Shown here: positions 15,383-23,174 of the stretch, one piece after another | How positions within the stretch are numbered: the stretch's first letter is position 1 | Layout: each line of letters opens with the position of its first letter | Assembly: GCA_964370225.1 (NCBI GenBank) | Contig: CAYJII010000034.1 | Span: 1-28,109 of the forward strand | DNA: 28,109 bases | From: CAYJII01 sp964370225 | Lineage (GTDB): Bacteria; Bacillota; Clostridia; Oscillospirales; Ruminococcaceae | Direction of reading: 5' to 3' | Notes under the pieces: model-generated | The model's input: the letters and a program-made list of their open reading frames with translations, nothing else | Database searches by the model: none | Told to the model about the DNA's origin: nothing | Made by a program: the position numbers and the translations under genes

Positions 15383-16480
15383 ATGATTTTGGTTCATACC
15401 GACTCACTTAAACCTGGAATGAAGGTAGCTAAAAGCATAGCAAGTCCAATGCTTGGAGAAGATTTTGAGCACCTTATTAAAAAGGGGACTCTAATAACTG
15501 AATTCAGCATTAAAAGGTTAAAAGAATACGAAATTGCTGCGGTTTATGTTGAGTGCGAGGGCACAGACGATATTATAGAAGAAAATATTATTAGCGAACA
15601 GTTTAAAGCTGTTGCGCTAGAAAAAATGCGTGGAACATTTGAAGCGCTTGTAGATAATAATGGTGAGTTATCCATGCAAGAGGTGAACGAATTTGTAAAA
15701 GTTGCAGATGAGTTTGTCGACATTATTTCAAGCAAGCCTAATATGATGGTGAATTTAATGAATATTAAAAATCACCATGATTCTACTTACACGCATTTAC
15801 TAGCAGTGTGTACTGTTAGCGTTGCAATAGGAACGGAGATGGGTCTTTCGAATGAAGATTTACAGCTTCTTTCCTGTGCTGCACTACTACATGATTTAGG
15901 CAAGCTGAAAATTCCAGAGCAAATTTTGGATAAACCTAGTAAGCTTACTGACTGGGAGTACGAGATAATAAAAAACCACCCGAAAATAGGTCTTGAGATT
16001 GTCGCAAACAGTCGTTCGCTTGTTTCGGAGGGGATACTAGAGGGCATTGTAGCGCACCACGAAAAAATGGATGGTTCGGGTTATCCTCGTGGGTTAAAAG
16101 GTGACGAAATACATTTGTTTGCGCGAATTATTGCAGTTGCAGATGTGTTTGATGCGTTAACTTCACAGAGGAGTTATCGTGTGCCAAGCCCACCTAATGA
16201 AGCGATCGAATATATATTAGCTTGCGCTGATAGCCATTTTGATATGGAAATTGTACAACATTTTATCGCAAAGACTGCGGCTTTTCCTGTTGGGTGTATT
16301 GTCGAACTTAGCGACAAGCGCACTGCGATAGTGGTTGAAAATTTTCCGCGTAACTGCATGCGTCCGCTTGTGCGAGTGAAGTCTGAAGATGGCAGCAGCT
16401 ATATCGACTTAAATTTATCGGATGATCCATCTACATACAACCTAACGATAACTGGGGTATCAAAGAAAACTGCATTATAA
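15383..16480 (+). CDS. HD-GYP domain phosphodiesterase
   Basis: HD-GYP proteins hydrolyse cyclic dinucleotides, usually c-di-GMP. The 365-residue protein has an N-terminal region (1-125, starting MILVHTDSLKPGMKVAKSI) like that of stand-alone HD-GYP proteins, then a complete catalytic domain: His138, the HD pair His170-Asp171 in LLHDLGKLKIP, His199 (NHP), His225-His226, the GYP segment in MDGSGYPRGL, and Asp254 in VADVFDALTSQRSYR. All metal-binding positions expected for an active enzyme are present. About 65 C-terminal residues form a small beta domain. A GGAG lies before the ATG. No receiver or membrane segment is present, so it is cytoplasmic. It is 85 bp after telA and might be read from the same transcript. 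Confidence 0.92.
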   Translation: MILVHTDSLKPGMKVAKSIASPMLGEDFEHLIKKGTLITEFSIKRLKEYEIAAVYVECEGTDDIIEENIISEQFKAVALEKMRGTFEALVDNNGELSMQEVNEFVKVADEFVDIISSKPNMMVNLMNIKNHHDSTYTHLLAVCTVSVAIGTEMGLSNEDLQLLSCAALLHDLGKLKIPEQILDKPSKLTDWEYEIIKNHPKIGLEIVANSRSLVSEGILEGIVAHHEKMDGSGYPRGLKGDEIHLFARIIAVADVFDALTSQRSYRVPSPPNEAIEYILACADSHFDMEIVQHFIAKTAAFPVGCIVELSDKRTAIVVENFPRNCMRPLVRVKSEDGSSYIDLNLSDDPSTYNLTITGVSKKTAL

Positions 16481-16521
16481 TAGCATCGTTACTGTGCAAA
16501 ATAAAAGATTAATTACTGATT

Positions 16522-16556
16522 AAAGCAAAACATGATTTATTCTTGTTTTGCTTTTT
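16522..16556 (+). terminator. terminator after the HD-GYP gene
   Basis: An 11-bp stem (16522-16532 with 16544-16554) with an 11-nt loop ends in a T run at 16552-16556, 41 bp after the stop codon. Confidence 0.82.
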
Positions 16557-16587
16557 CACGTGAACATTTAATAAGGAGAACAGCAGA

Positions 16588-17862
16588 TTGTTAAAGCGAG
16601 TATTAAAATATGCAACACCAACTGTATTTTCGCTGATGATGTTGGGGTTATATGGCGTAATTGATGGACTATTCATAGGGAATGCTGTCGGAGATGTGGG
16701 GCTTTCTGCAATTAATATTGCGTGGCCGATACCAGCTGTGATAATGGCGCTTGGCGTCGGTATTGGTATCGGCGGAAGCGTGCTGATATCGCACTCACTA
16801 GGCGAAAATAATAGCGAAAAAGCAGGCGAAATATTCCACACTGCGGTTACAATGCTTTTTTGTACATCAGCAGTGGTGACAGTGGTGCTACTGATATTTT
16901 TTCCACAACTTTTAGTTTTGCTTGGCACAACTGGAGAAGTATATGAACAGGCATACAATTACTGTATTGTGGTGATTATCTTTTCGACATTTCAAATAAT
17001 CGGGTCGGGGATTATTCCGACTTTGCGCAATTTTAACATGCCAACAGGAGCTATGATTTGCATGATCGTAGGCACGGTTTTAAATGTTATCATCAACTAT
17101 ATTTTAGTGTTGCGATTAGATTTTGGTGTGATGGGCGCAGCAATTGGGACGGTTGTTTCACAGTTTGTAGTATGTATAATAGCGTTTTCGTTGCTCAGAA
17201 TAAAAGCAAACCTAACGATAAAGTTTAAACTTGATAGACAAATTGTGCTTAAAATACTAAAAATAGCGCTAACTGCATTTGGGATATCCATGGCGCCTTC
17301 TGTAACATTGATGATTACAAACTGGCAAAGCTTAGCGTATGGGGGTGCAAGCGTAGTCGCATGCTATGCAGTAATCGCGTACATTATTTTCCCAGCTCAG
17401 TCGATGGCTACAGGGATTGGCGAAGGGGTACAACCACTGATGAGCTATTACAAGGGCGCGAATGATGAAGTTTCACTTAAAAAAGTGGTGATTATATCCC
17501 GTGTAATATCAGCGATATTTTCCATAGTACTCACGTTTGGCGTGATAATTATGTCGCCTTATATAGGGGGTTGGTTTGGGCTATCCGATAGCGCAAAAGA
17601 ATATTTTCCGGTGGGGGTAACAATCTATGCCCTAGCATTAGTGCTGGTGAGCTTTGCGAAGTTTAACTTATCCTACCTAAACTCGACTTTGCAAACAAAA
17701 CAAGCGACATTTTTAACATATGCGGAGTGCATATTCGTGACACCAACACTGCTATTTTTACTGCCACTTATTTGGGGGGTTACTGGGATTTGGCTATCTG
17801 CACCGATAGCTTCTGCGATAATGATAATTATATTTTTTGCCTTAAAGATCAAACGCAGATAA
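16588..17862 (+). CDS. MATE-family multidrug/cation efflux transporter
   Basis: A 424-residue integral membrane protein with about twelve hydrophobic helices. The N-terminus, with the ATPTVFSLMMLGLYGVIDGL stretch and then NAVGDVGLSAINIAWP, is the MATE signature, and a related half-repeat begins near residue 220 (ALTAFGISMAPSVTLMITNW). MATE proteins exchange drugs or metabolites for Na+ or H+. The substrate is unknown. The start is a TTG at 16588-16590, 9 nt after AAGGAG; no ATG fits the conserved N-terminus. A 10-bp palindrome TTCACGTGAA (16555-16564) lies between the preceding terminator and the ribosome binding site and could be an operator. It is slightly shorter than many MATE proteins (about 440-460). 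Confidence 0.92.
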   Translation: MLKRVLKYATPTVFSLMMLGLYGVIDGLFIGNAVGDVGLSAINIAWPIPAVIMALGVGIGIGGSVLISHSLGENNSEKAGEIFHTAVTMLFCTSAVVTVVLLIFFPQLLVLLGTTGEVYEQAYNYCIVVIIFSTFQIIGSGIIPTLRNFNMPTGAMICMIVGTVLNVIINYILVLRLDFGVMGAAIGTVVSQFVVCIIAFSLLRIKANLTIKFKLDRQIVLKILKIALTAFGISMAPSVTLMITNWQSLAYGGASVVACYAVIAYIIFPAQSMATGIGEGVQPLMSYYKGANDEVSLKKVVIISRVISAIFSIVLTFGVIIMSPYIGGWFGLSDSAKEYFPVGVTIYALALVLVSFAKFNLSYLNSTLQTKQATFLTYAECIFVTPTLLFLLPLIWGVTGIWLSAPIASAIMIIIFFALKIKRR

Positions 17863-17896
17863 AAAATAGTTTTTTTGAGAAAAATGAATTATTTCA

Positions 17897-17923
17897 TAAT
17901 TTTTTTAAATAAAATGACGATAT
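17897..17923 (+). promoter_or_regulatory. possible sigma-D (motility-type) promoter of the MCP gene
   Basis: TAAT (17897-17900), 15 bp, then GACGATAT (17916-17923), compared with the Bacillus sigma-D pattern TAAA-N15-GCCGATAT: one mismatch in each element. It is about 57 bp before a chemoreceptor gene, the class usually read by sigma-D. No good sigma-A promoter is seen here. Confidence 0.42.
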
Positions 17924-17980
17924 AAAATAAAGGGGATTTCCCTGATACATTAGAGTAATTAATATAATGGAGGAATACAA

Positions 17981-19330
17981 ATGAGCGATACAAAAGGTGT
18001 TGTAAAACAGGACAAACTGTTATTTGTCGATCAAATGATTTTGTTAGTTGGAGGACTTTCATACAGTATACTTTATTTTTTAAGTGGAGATTTTGTCTTC
18101 GGTTTGGGAATTATATTGTCTGTTGGTGTGATTATAGGCGCAGTGCAGTTATCAATTAGAAAATTTAGCGAAATGGTAACTATATCAATAATAACTTTTG
18201 CGCAGTTTTTTGCAATTCTGGGATTTGGCCTGGTAGGAACGGAGTTTGCTGGTGGTTTTCCGCTTATCATATCAGTTATTGCGGTAAACTGTATCTACTA
18301 CAAAAGAAAAATAATAGTAGCTCAATGGATAATTACAGATGTTTTTTTGCTCCTTACATTGTTTTTTTGGGATACATTTTATGCAGGGCTTACAACCTCG
18401 TTTGTTGCAAGAGGGATTTTAGGTCTAAACTTCAGCATTTTGTTTTTATACCTATTATTAAAATGGGGCATTAAATTTTTGGCTAATTCTGTTGATAAAG
18501 AGAGAAGCTCGGAAGAGCTTATGGACCAACTGGAAATCAAAATGCAAGAACAACGTGTTAGTTCTATGAAAATTCAAGAAGTATTTGATATTATTAAAAC
18601 TCGTTCGAATAACCTAAAACAAACATCGGGAAACATGCTTGATATCGCGGGAAGCTTAAATGCTTCTGCGGAGCAACAAAACTTATTTATCGAAAATTTA
18701 CGCGAAAAAAGCGTTGAGATGGCAAGAGAAATCAAATCTACTCAAGATATCGCAGTAGAGTCGCGTGATATCGTCGCTGGAAATGCGCAACTGCTTGCAA
18801 AGAGCAATGAAAACATGACTCGTGCAGTTGAAACTATTCACGAAATGGAAACGTCTAGCAAGCAAATAATCGATATTATCACTGGAATTGAGAGCATTGC
18901 ATTCCAAACAAATATTCTTGCATTAAACGCAGCGATAGAGGCTGCTCGTGCGGGTACTGCAGGCAAAGGGTTTGCGGTAGTAGCAGAGGAAGTGCAGACT
19001 CTTGCTAGTAAAAGTTCAGAGGCAGCAAGCGCAAGTAGTGTGCTTGTAAATTCAACGATAGAAAATGTTCAAAATGGTGCACAGTTCATTAAAGATGCGG
19101 CGGAAAATATGGACGCTGTAATACAGGCATCAAATGAAACTGCACAGAAAGTTACTGATATACACGAAATTATTAAACTTCAAGTGGAAACTGTAGAAGA
19201 TATTTTAGAGCAAATGAATGACTTTGTGAGCGTAATCAATCAAACATCACAAAATGCAATTCAAAGTAACGAGATTGCAAATGATATTTCGAATGAAATT
19301 GTATGCATAAACGAAGCGATTGCGGACTAG
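17981..19330 (+). CDS. membrane-bound methyl-accepting chemotaxis-type receptor without HAMP
   Basis: A 449-residue protein. Residues of about 15-170 form five or six hydrophobic helices with very short loops, so there is no extracellular ligand domain; signals are probably sensed in or near the membrane. A charged helix (171-200) leads straight into a long coiled coil with the MCP signalling tip at about 303-345 (GIESIAFQTNILALNAAIEA and then AGKGFAVVAEEVQTLA), the binding site for CheA/CheW. No HAMP domain is recognisable. The signalling arms are short, as in small receptors. GGAGG lies 7 nt before the ATG. The stop TAG is followed at once by an in-frame TAA. A sigma-D-like promoter precedes it. 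No flagellar or che gene is in the window. Confidence 0.9.
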   Translation: MSDTKGVVKQDKLLFVDQMILLVGGLSYSILYFLSGDFVFGLGIILSVGVIIGAVQLSIRKFSEMVTISIITFAQFFAILGFGLVGTEFAGGFPLIISVIAVNCIYYKRKIIVAQWIITDVFLLLTLFFWDTFYAGLTTSFVARGILGLNFSILFLYLLLKWGIKFLANSVDKERSSEELMDQLEIKMQEQRVSSMKIQEVFDIIKTRSNNLKQTSGNMLDIAGSLNASAEQQNLFIENLREKSVEMAREIKSTQDIAVESRDIVAGNAQLLAKSNENMTRAVETIHEMETSSKQIIDIITGIESIAFQTNILALNAAIEAARAGTAGKGFAVVAEEVQTLASKSSEAASASSVLVNSTIENVQNGAQFIKDAAENMDAVIQASNETAQKVTDIHEIIKLQVETVEDILEQMNDFVSVINQTSQNAIQSNEIANDISNEIVCINEAIAD

Positions 19331-19342
19331 TAATTGAGGGAA

Positions 19343-19533
19343 ATGATAACGACAAAAGATCAAGAAACGTATAAAGCTATGGTTGAGTATGCACTTCGTG
19401 TGGTGTGTGCATGGAAAAATGCTCCTTCCTTGCGATTAATGAGGAAGAAAATATTTATTCTATAGACACTTATCGCTGTGACAGGTGTAGAGACTGTTAT
19501 ATTAACTGCCCTGTGAGTGCGATTTCTTACTAA
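19343..19533 (+). pseudogene. frameshifted 2[4Fe-4S] ferredoxin-like gene
   Basis: Translation from ATG 19343 gives MITTKDQETYKAMVEYA and then leaves the conserved frame, stopping at a TAG about 19463. The other frame, open from 19387 to the TAA at 19531-19533, reads CTSCGVCMEKC, then after about 20 residues CDRCRDCYINCPVSAI: two cluster motifs (CX2CX2CX3C twice) of a bacterial ferredoxin. That frame has a TGA at 19384-19386 and no start codon before cluster 1. Joining the two gives a sensible 64-residue protein, so this is one gene with a frameshift near 19387-19393. It starts 12 bp after the MCP stop; GAGGG sits only 2 nt before the ATG, also poor. A sequencing error is not excluded. Confidence 0.75.
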
Positions 19534-19562
19534 TTAAAAGTAATATCTAATATTAATACAAA

Positions 19563-19600
19563 GTAAAGAGGACTATGTGATTTCACATAGTCCTCTTTAC
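19563..19600. terminator. long perfect hairpin between convergent genes
   Basis: An 18-bp perfect inverted repeat (19563-19580 with 19583-19600) separated by 2 nt. It lies between the ferredoxin remnant (plus) and the HyuA-like gene (minus, ending 38 bp away). The T tracts are short and partly inside the stem, so termination on either strand is likely but its efficiency is uncertain. Confidence 0.75.
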
Positions 19601-19637
19601 AGACAGAAACTTATATATAAGTGTAATTAGCGTGTGA

Positions 19638-21647
19638 TTATACTATTCTTCCGCACGCAACTGCCGTTATGCAGTCGCCTAGTTCAACTTTTATACCGTC
19701 TTTTGAAAGCGAATCATTACTCTCGCTATCGGTAGTCACAGTGATTTCACCAATTGCGCCAAGTTTTCTAGCTTCGTCGAGTGCTTGCTGTGCAACTGCT
19801 TTTTCAGCAAAAGCTACTGCTTGCTCATGTTCTTCGAAAACAGTTAAACCGCTGTCGGTATAAACTTTGTACCCAAACAGTTCGTCACCCGCATATGTTG
19901 GGGTGATTGTAACTTTGCTAGTGGCGAAAATATCCGCAATCACTGCGCCGAACGCATTTGCTACTTCTGCATGTTTGGGAATAATACATTCGCTACCCAA
20001 AGCTTTTGCGACAGTTGGCAAAAATATATGTGTCGGTGCACCAATTCCGATTAATTTTGCTTTTGTTGTGAAAGCAAAATCTACTAGTGAAGGTGCGCCG
20101 TTTTTCTTGTTCTCCCAGCTCAAATGAATGAGCTCATCAAGCTGCTCGTTGCTATTTTTTTGGTATAAATTTTTGTGCTGATGTGATAGCATTACACGTA
20201 CTAAATTTGAGTAGAGCTTTTTGCACACTGCATCGTATATATCATCGCAAAAACGCTCTAAATCCTCGGCGCTGTCATCGTAATCAGGCAATACATTAAG
20301 CATAAATCTCGCACCTAAAATTGATGCATCCTTGCTATGTGCGCTAAAGTCACCTTTGATATGCATTATGTCAGTGGGAGTAAGCCCAGCACGCATGATA
20401 ACCCCCTCGTCCTCGAGTCTTTTTATCTTGAGATTATACATATCAACATAATTATCACCAAACATAATAGGGGATACGGATAGCCTATTTATTATGTCTC
20501 TCTCATGCTCTGTATATGTGGACAAATCGCTTGGTGTGCGCACTAAATATAGAAATTCGTGAAGTGGTGAGAGTGAGACTCTTTCGCTATCGATGAGTTT
20601 TTGCAACGATTTTACTACATCTGGATAATATGAGCTTAAAACACAAAGTGGCTGAACTCGTCTATTATCAAGGTTAATTTTAGCATCTTTAACATAAATC
20701 CTGCTATCGCCACCTAATCCGAAAGTATCAATATAAACACCGCTAATTTGTGTTTTCCAACCACCAATTTCGATGCTATTAGTCATAACAGGGCGATGAT
20801 TTTCTACAATGGAAATGTCAGTAGTAGTGCCACCGATGTCCACTATTAAGCTCTGTTCGCAGTCAACCAGCCCCATAGCGCCGATGACGCTTGCTGCAGG
20901 TCCGCTTAATATTGTTTTAACAGGCTTTGTATGAGCGATTTTGTCCGTCATCAAGCTTCCATCACTTCGCACTATCATAGTTTTTATATCAAGCCCCTTT
21001 TGCTCTAATGCTGATTTAACCGAACGCATGAACTCCTCTATTACTGGGAGCAGTCGCGCATTTAAAAGCGCTGTAGCTCCGCGCTCCATTACATTTAAAT
21101 CTTGCGCAAATTCATATGCAGCAACAAATGGAACATCATATGTAGCCGTGATGTCCTCTAGTGCTTTTTTTTCGCAAACTGCACCATTACGTGGTGCGTT
21201 AACTTCGGCAGTAGCAAAAGCTTGAGCCTCATTAAACCAGTCTTTGTGCTCGTGCATGATGCTTTCCCAATCGGGATGATTGACTACACGCCCATCAAAA
21301 CTATTTTGCGTGTCAAGACAAAGCACATCATCATGATTAAGCCCATATGTGTTTTTAGCATCTATCCACTCGAGTACACGTCTGGTTGTCCCCATGAGTA
21401 TAAGTTTAGCACGACCACCTTTGTGCTCGACACAAGCGTTTGTAGCTAGTGTAGTGGATAAAGATAAAAGCTCAGCTTTTTTCAGCAAATCTTCTGGGAG
21501 TAAGTCGAGAGCATTTTTTATCCCGATGCTTAAATCTTCCTTTGTGGTGAGAGTCTTACCTTTTGCTAACACAGATTTTGCGCTATAGTCGTATAACACG
21601 ATATCTGTGTAAGTGCCGCCAGTGTCAATACCGATAGAGTAATTCAT
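19638..21647 (-). CDS. hydantoinase/oxoprolinase family protein (HyuA-like subunit)
   Basis: A 669-residue member of the HyuA family, ASKHA-fold proteins that use ATP to open or carboxylate cyclic amides and ketones (N-methylhydantoinase, 5-oxoprolinase, acetone or acetophenone carboxylase). Phosphate motif 1 is GIDTGGTYTD at 5-14; the central segment holds SGPAASVIGA and the second nucleotide motif VDIGGTTTDIS, followed by GGDSRI. These are the family's diagnostic motifs. The ATG at 21645-21647 lies 4 nt after GGAGG; an upstream in-frame ATG at 21660-21662 precedes the ribosome binding site and is rejected. No HyuB-like subunit is next to it, so it either acts alone or has a partner elsewhere. 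Substrate unknown. Confidence 0.9.
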   Translation of the reverse strand: MNYSIGIDTGGTYTDIVLYDYSAKSVLAKGKTLTTKEDLSIGIKNALDLLPEDLLKKAELLSLSTTLATNACVEHKGGRAKLILMGTTRRVLEWIDAKNTYGLNHDDVLCLDTQNSFDGRVVNHPDWESIMHEHKDWFNEAQAFATAEVNAPRNGAVCEKKALEDITATYDVPFVAAYEFAQDLNVMERGATALLNARLLPVIEEFMRSVKSALEQKGLDIKTMIVRSDGSLMTDKIAHTKPVKTILSGPAASVIGAMGLVDCEQSLIVDIGGTTTDISIVENHRPVMTNSIEIGGWKTQISGVYIDTFGLGGDSRIYVKDAKINLDNRRVQPLCVLSSYYPDVVKSLQKLIDSERVSLSPLHEFLYLVRTPSDLSTYTEHERDIINRLSVSPIMFGDNYVDMYNLKIKRLEDEGVIMRAGLTPTDIMHIKGDFSAHSKDASILGARFMLNVLPDYDDSAEDLERFCDDIYDAVCKKLYSNLVRVMLSHQHKNLYQKNSNEQLDELIHLSWENKKNGAPSLVDFAFTTKAKLIGIGAPTHIFLPTVAKALGSECIIPKHAEVANAFGAVIADIFATSKVTITPTYAGDELFGYKVYTDSGLTVFEEHEQAVAFAEKAVAQQALDEARKLGAIGEITVTTDSESNDSLSKDGIKVELGDCITAVACGRIV

Positions 21648-21756
21648 AATGCCTCCGAACATCGCAAAAAAGCGATAGTAGTTTTAGTAATAATTATACT
21701 ATTTACGTTCAAAAAAAGTCATGTAATATTATATGATTTTTTGGAAAATTTCACTA

Positions 21757-21785
21757 TTGACAAAAAGTGAATATGATATTATAAT
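21757..21785 (+). promoter_or_regulatory. consensus sigma-A promoter of the SPFH-RHH operon
   Basis: Perfect TTGACA (21757-21762), 17-bp spacer, perfect TATAAT (21780-21785), 35 bp before the SPFH start. This predicts strong constitutive transcription unless repressed. The spacer and nearby sequence contain repeated ATGATAT. Confidence 0.88.
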
Positions 21786-21819
21786 GATATCATAAAGAAT
21801 AATTAAAGGAGAGAATATT

Positions 21820-22842
21820 ATGCAAGAAAAAAATTTAAAAGCTCCCAATGGATTGGGTATTATATTCCTAGTTATAATATTAGATTTACTAGCGGTACTT
21901 AGTATGATTTTCGGCGCAATGAATATGGAGACACAAACTTGGGGAATATTGCTATTTATCGGATCGTTGCTGTTTTTATCGTTAAGCTGGATAATGTTTC
22001 TGGGAGTAAAAGTTTTAAACCCACAAGAAGCCATGGTACTTACTTTATTCGGTAAGTATAAAGGTACATTAAAAGGTGGCGGAATATATTGGGTTAACCC
22101 ATTTTGTATGTCCGTAGACCCAGCGCACCAAACTAAACTGCGCCAAAGCGGTGATGTAGCAGAGGGTAAACCTTCCATTTCTGCTGGTGGGATTTCTATT
22201 AATACAGGCATGGGTAATACTACTTTAAGTAAGAAAATATCACTAAAAGAAATGACACTAAATAATAATAGGCAAAAAATTAATGACTGCTTAGGAAACC
22301 CAGTTGAAATCTCTATTGCGGTGATTTGGAGAGTAGTAGACACTGCAAAAGCTGTTTTCCAAGTGGATAATTACAAGGAGTTTTTATCACTACAATGTGA
22401 TGCTTCACTTAGAAATATAGTGAGACTATACCCATACGATATGGCACAAAATGTAGATACTACAGGTGACGGAAATCCAGATGAAGGTTCGCTTAGAGGG
22501 TCTAGTGAAATGGTTGCCAAACGAATTAAAGAAGAAATCCAAAGCAAAGTTGAAAATGCTGGCTTAGAGATTGTGGAAACGAAGATAACATATTTGGCGT
22601 ATGCATCTGAAATAGCGGCTGCAATGCTACAAAGACAACAAGCTGCGGCTTTGATTGATGCGAAAAAACTGATTGTGGACGGTGCTGTTGGCATGGTTGA
22701 GATGGCGTTAGAGCGCATTGAAGAAAACGATTCTATCACACTTGACGAAGAGAGAAAAGCAGCGATGGTATCAAATTTGCTTGTGGTATTATGTGCAAAT
22801 AAGGATACACAACCAGTAGTAAATTCAGGTAGCTTGTATTAA
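21820..22842 (+). CDS. SPFH (band 7) domain membrane protein
   Basis: SPFH proteins form oligomeric membrane scaffolds of the flotillin/stomatin/prohibitin class. The 340-residue product has two N-terminal transmembrane helices (about 12-34 and 42-62), then the SPFH domain beginning VLNPQEAMVLTLFGKYKGTLKGG and continuing with NPVEISIAVIWRVVDTAKA, followed by a helical region rich in Ala and Gln (AAAMLQRQQAAALIDAKK) and a short tail. A 45-residue Gly/Ser/Lys insertion-like loop lies at about 105-130. The ribosome binding site AAGGAG is 9 nt before the ATG. The RHH gene begins 1 nt after its stop, so the pair is a tightly coupled operon. Confidence 0.92.
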   Translation: MQEKNLKAPNGLGIIFLVIILDLLAVLSMIFGAMNMETQTWGILLFIGSLLFLSLSWIMFLGVKVLNPQEAMVLTLFGKYKGTLKGGGIYWVNPFCMSVDPAHQTKLRQSGDVAEGKPSISAGGISINTGMGNTTLSKKISLKEMTLNNNRQKINDCLGNPVEISIAVIWRVVDTAKAVFQVDNYKEFLSLQCDASLRNIVRLYPYDMAQNVDTTGDGNPDEGSLRGSSEMVAKRIKEEIQSKVENAGLEIVETKITYLAYASEIAAAMLQRQQAAALIDAKKLIVDGAVGMVEMALERIEENDSITLDEERKAAMVSNLLVVLCANKDTQPVVNSGSLY

Positions 22843-22843
22843 T

Positions 22844-23047
22844 ATGGCAGAGAATACAAAAAAACAAATTCCATTGCGGCTATCACCCAAACTATACAAT
22901 CAAATTGCTGCGTGGGCAGAAGATGATTTTCGCTCGGTTAATGGGCAAATTGAGTACCTATTATCCGAATGTGTAAAGCAACGCAAGAAAAATGGAAAAT
23001 ATGTACCACATGATCTCGATGAAGATTTGGATATTGACATTAAATAG
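22844..23047 (+). CDS. ribbon-helix-helix (Arc-type) DNA-binding protein
   Basis: A 67-residue protein with the Arc/MetJ pattern: the beta ribbon in KKQIPLRLSPKLYNQI, a first helix QIAAWAEDDF and a second helix SVNGQIEYLLSECVKQR, followed by an acidic tail (DLDEDLDIDIK). Small RHH proteins are dimeric DNA binders and often autoregulate their operon. Its start codon lies one base after the SPFH stop, so translation is coupled. No toxin gene follows; a terminator does. The acidic C-terminus is unlike DNA-contacting tails and may bind a partner. Confidence 0.85.
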   Translation: MAENTKKQIPLRLSPKLYNQIAAWAEDDFRSVNGQIEYLLSECVKQRKKNGKYVPHDLDEDLDIDIK

Positions 23048-23060
23048 AATTGAGTTTTAG

Positions 23061-23099
23061 CAAGGTGTTAGAAAGATATTTTTCTAACACCTTGTTTTT
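23061..23099 (+). terminator. terminator after the RHH gene
   Basis: A 14-bp perfect stem (23061-23074 with 23081-23094), 6-nt loop, then five T at 23095-23099; 13 bp after the stop codon. Confidence 0.93.
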
Positions 23100-23116
23100 G
23101 TGCGAACATATATAAA

Positions 23117-23151
23117 AGCAGGCATTATCAGTTATTCTGATAATGCCTGCT
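23117..23151 (-). terminator. terminator after ktrB
   Basis: A 15-bp perfect stem (23117-23131 with 23137-23151) with a 5-nt loop, followed on the minus strand by TTTTATATAT. It lies 23 bp after the end of ktrB, back to back with the SPFH-RHH terminator. Confidence 0.9.
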
Positions 23152-23174
23152 AAACTGCATATAATTAATTGGTA

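Noticed and set aside
16509..16958. 149-codon open frame opposite the MATE gene
   Set aside because: It is a mirror of the hydrophobic codons of a well-supported transporter and crosses a terminator.
19328..19345. Possible stop-codon readthrough from the MCP gene into the ferredoxin reading frame, which is the same frame
   Set aside because: There are two consecutive stops (TAG TAA), and the downstream frame is itself broken before the first cluster.
19405..19533. A shorter ferredoxin starting at GTG 19405 or ATG 19411
   Set aside because: Either start removes the first cysteines of cluster 1 and neither has a ribosome binding site.
21648..21720. A sigma-A promoter for the HyuA-like gene using TATAAT at plus 21693-21698
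   Set aside because: The -10 is perfect but no acceptable -35 is found at 16-18 bp, so I did not list it as a feature.
21729..22343. 204-codon open frame opposite the SPFH gene
   Set aside because: It is antisense to a clear SPFH protein, starts in the middle of it, and its translation is low-complexity with no motif.
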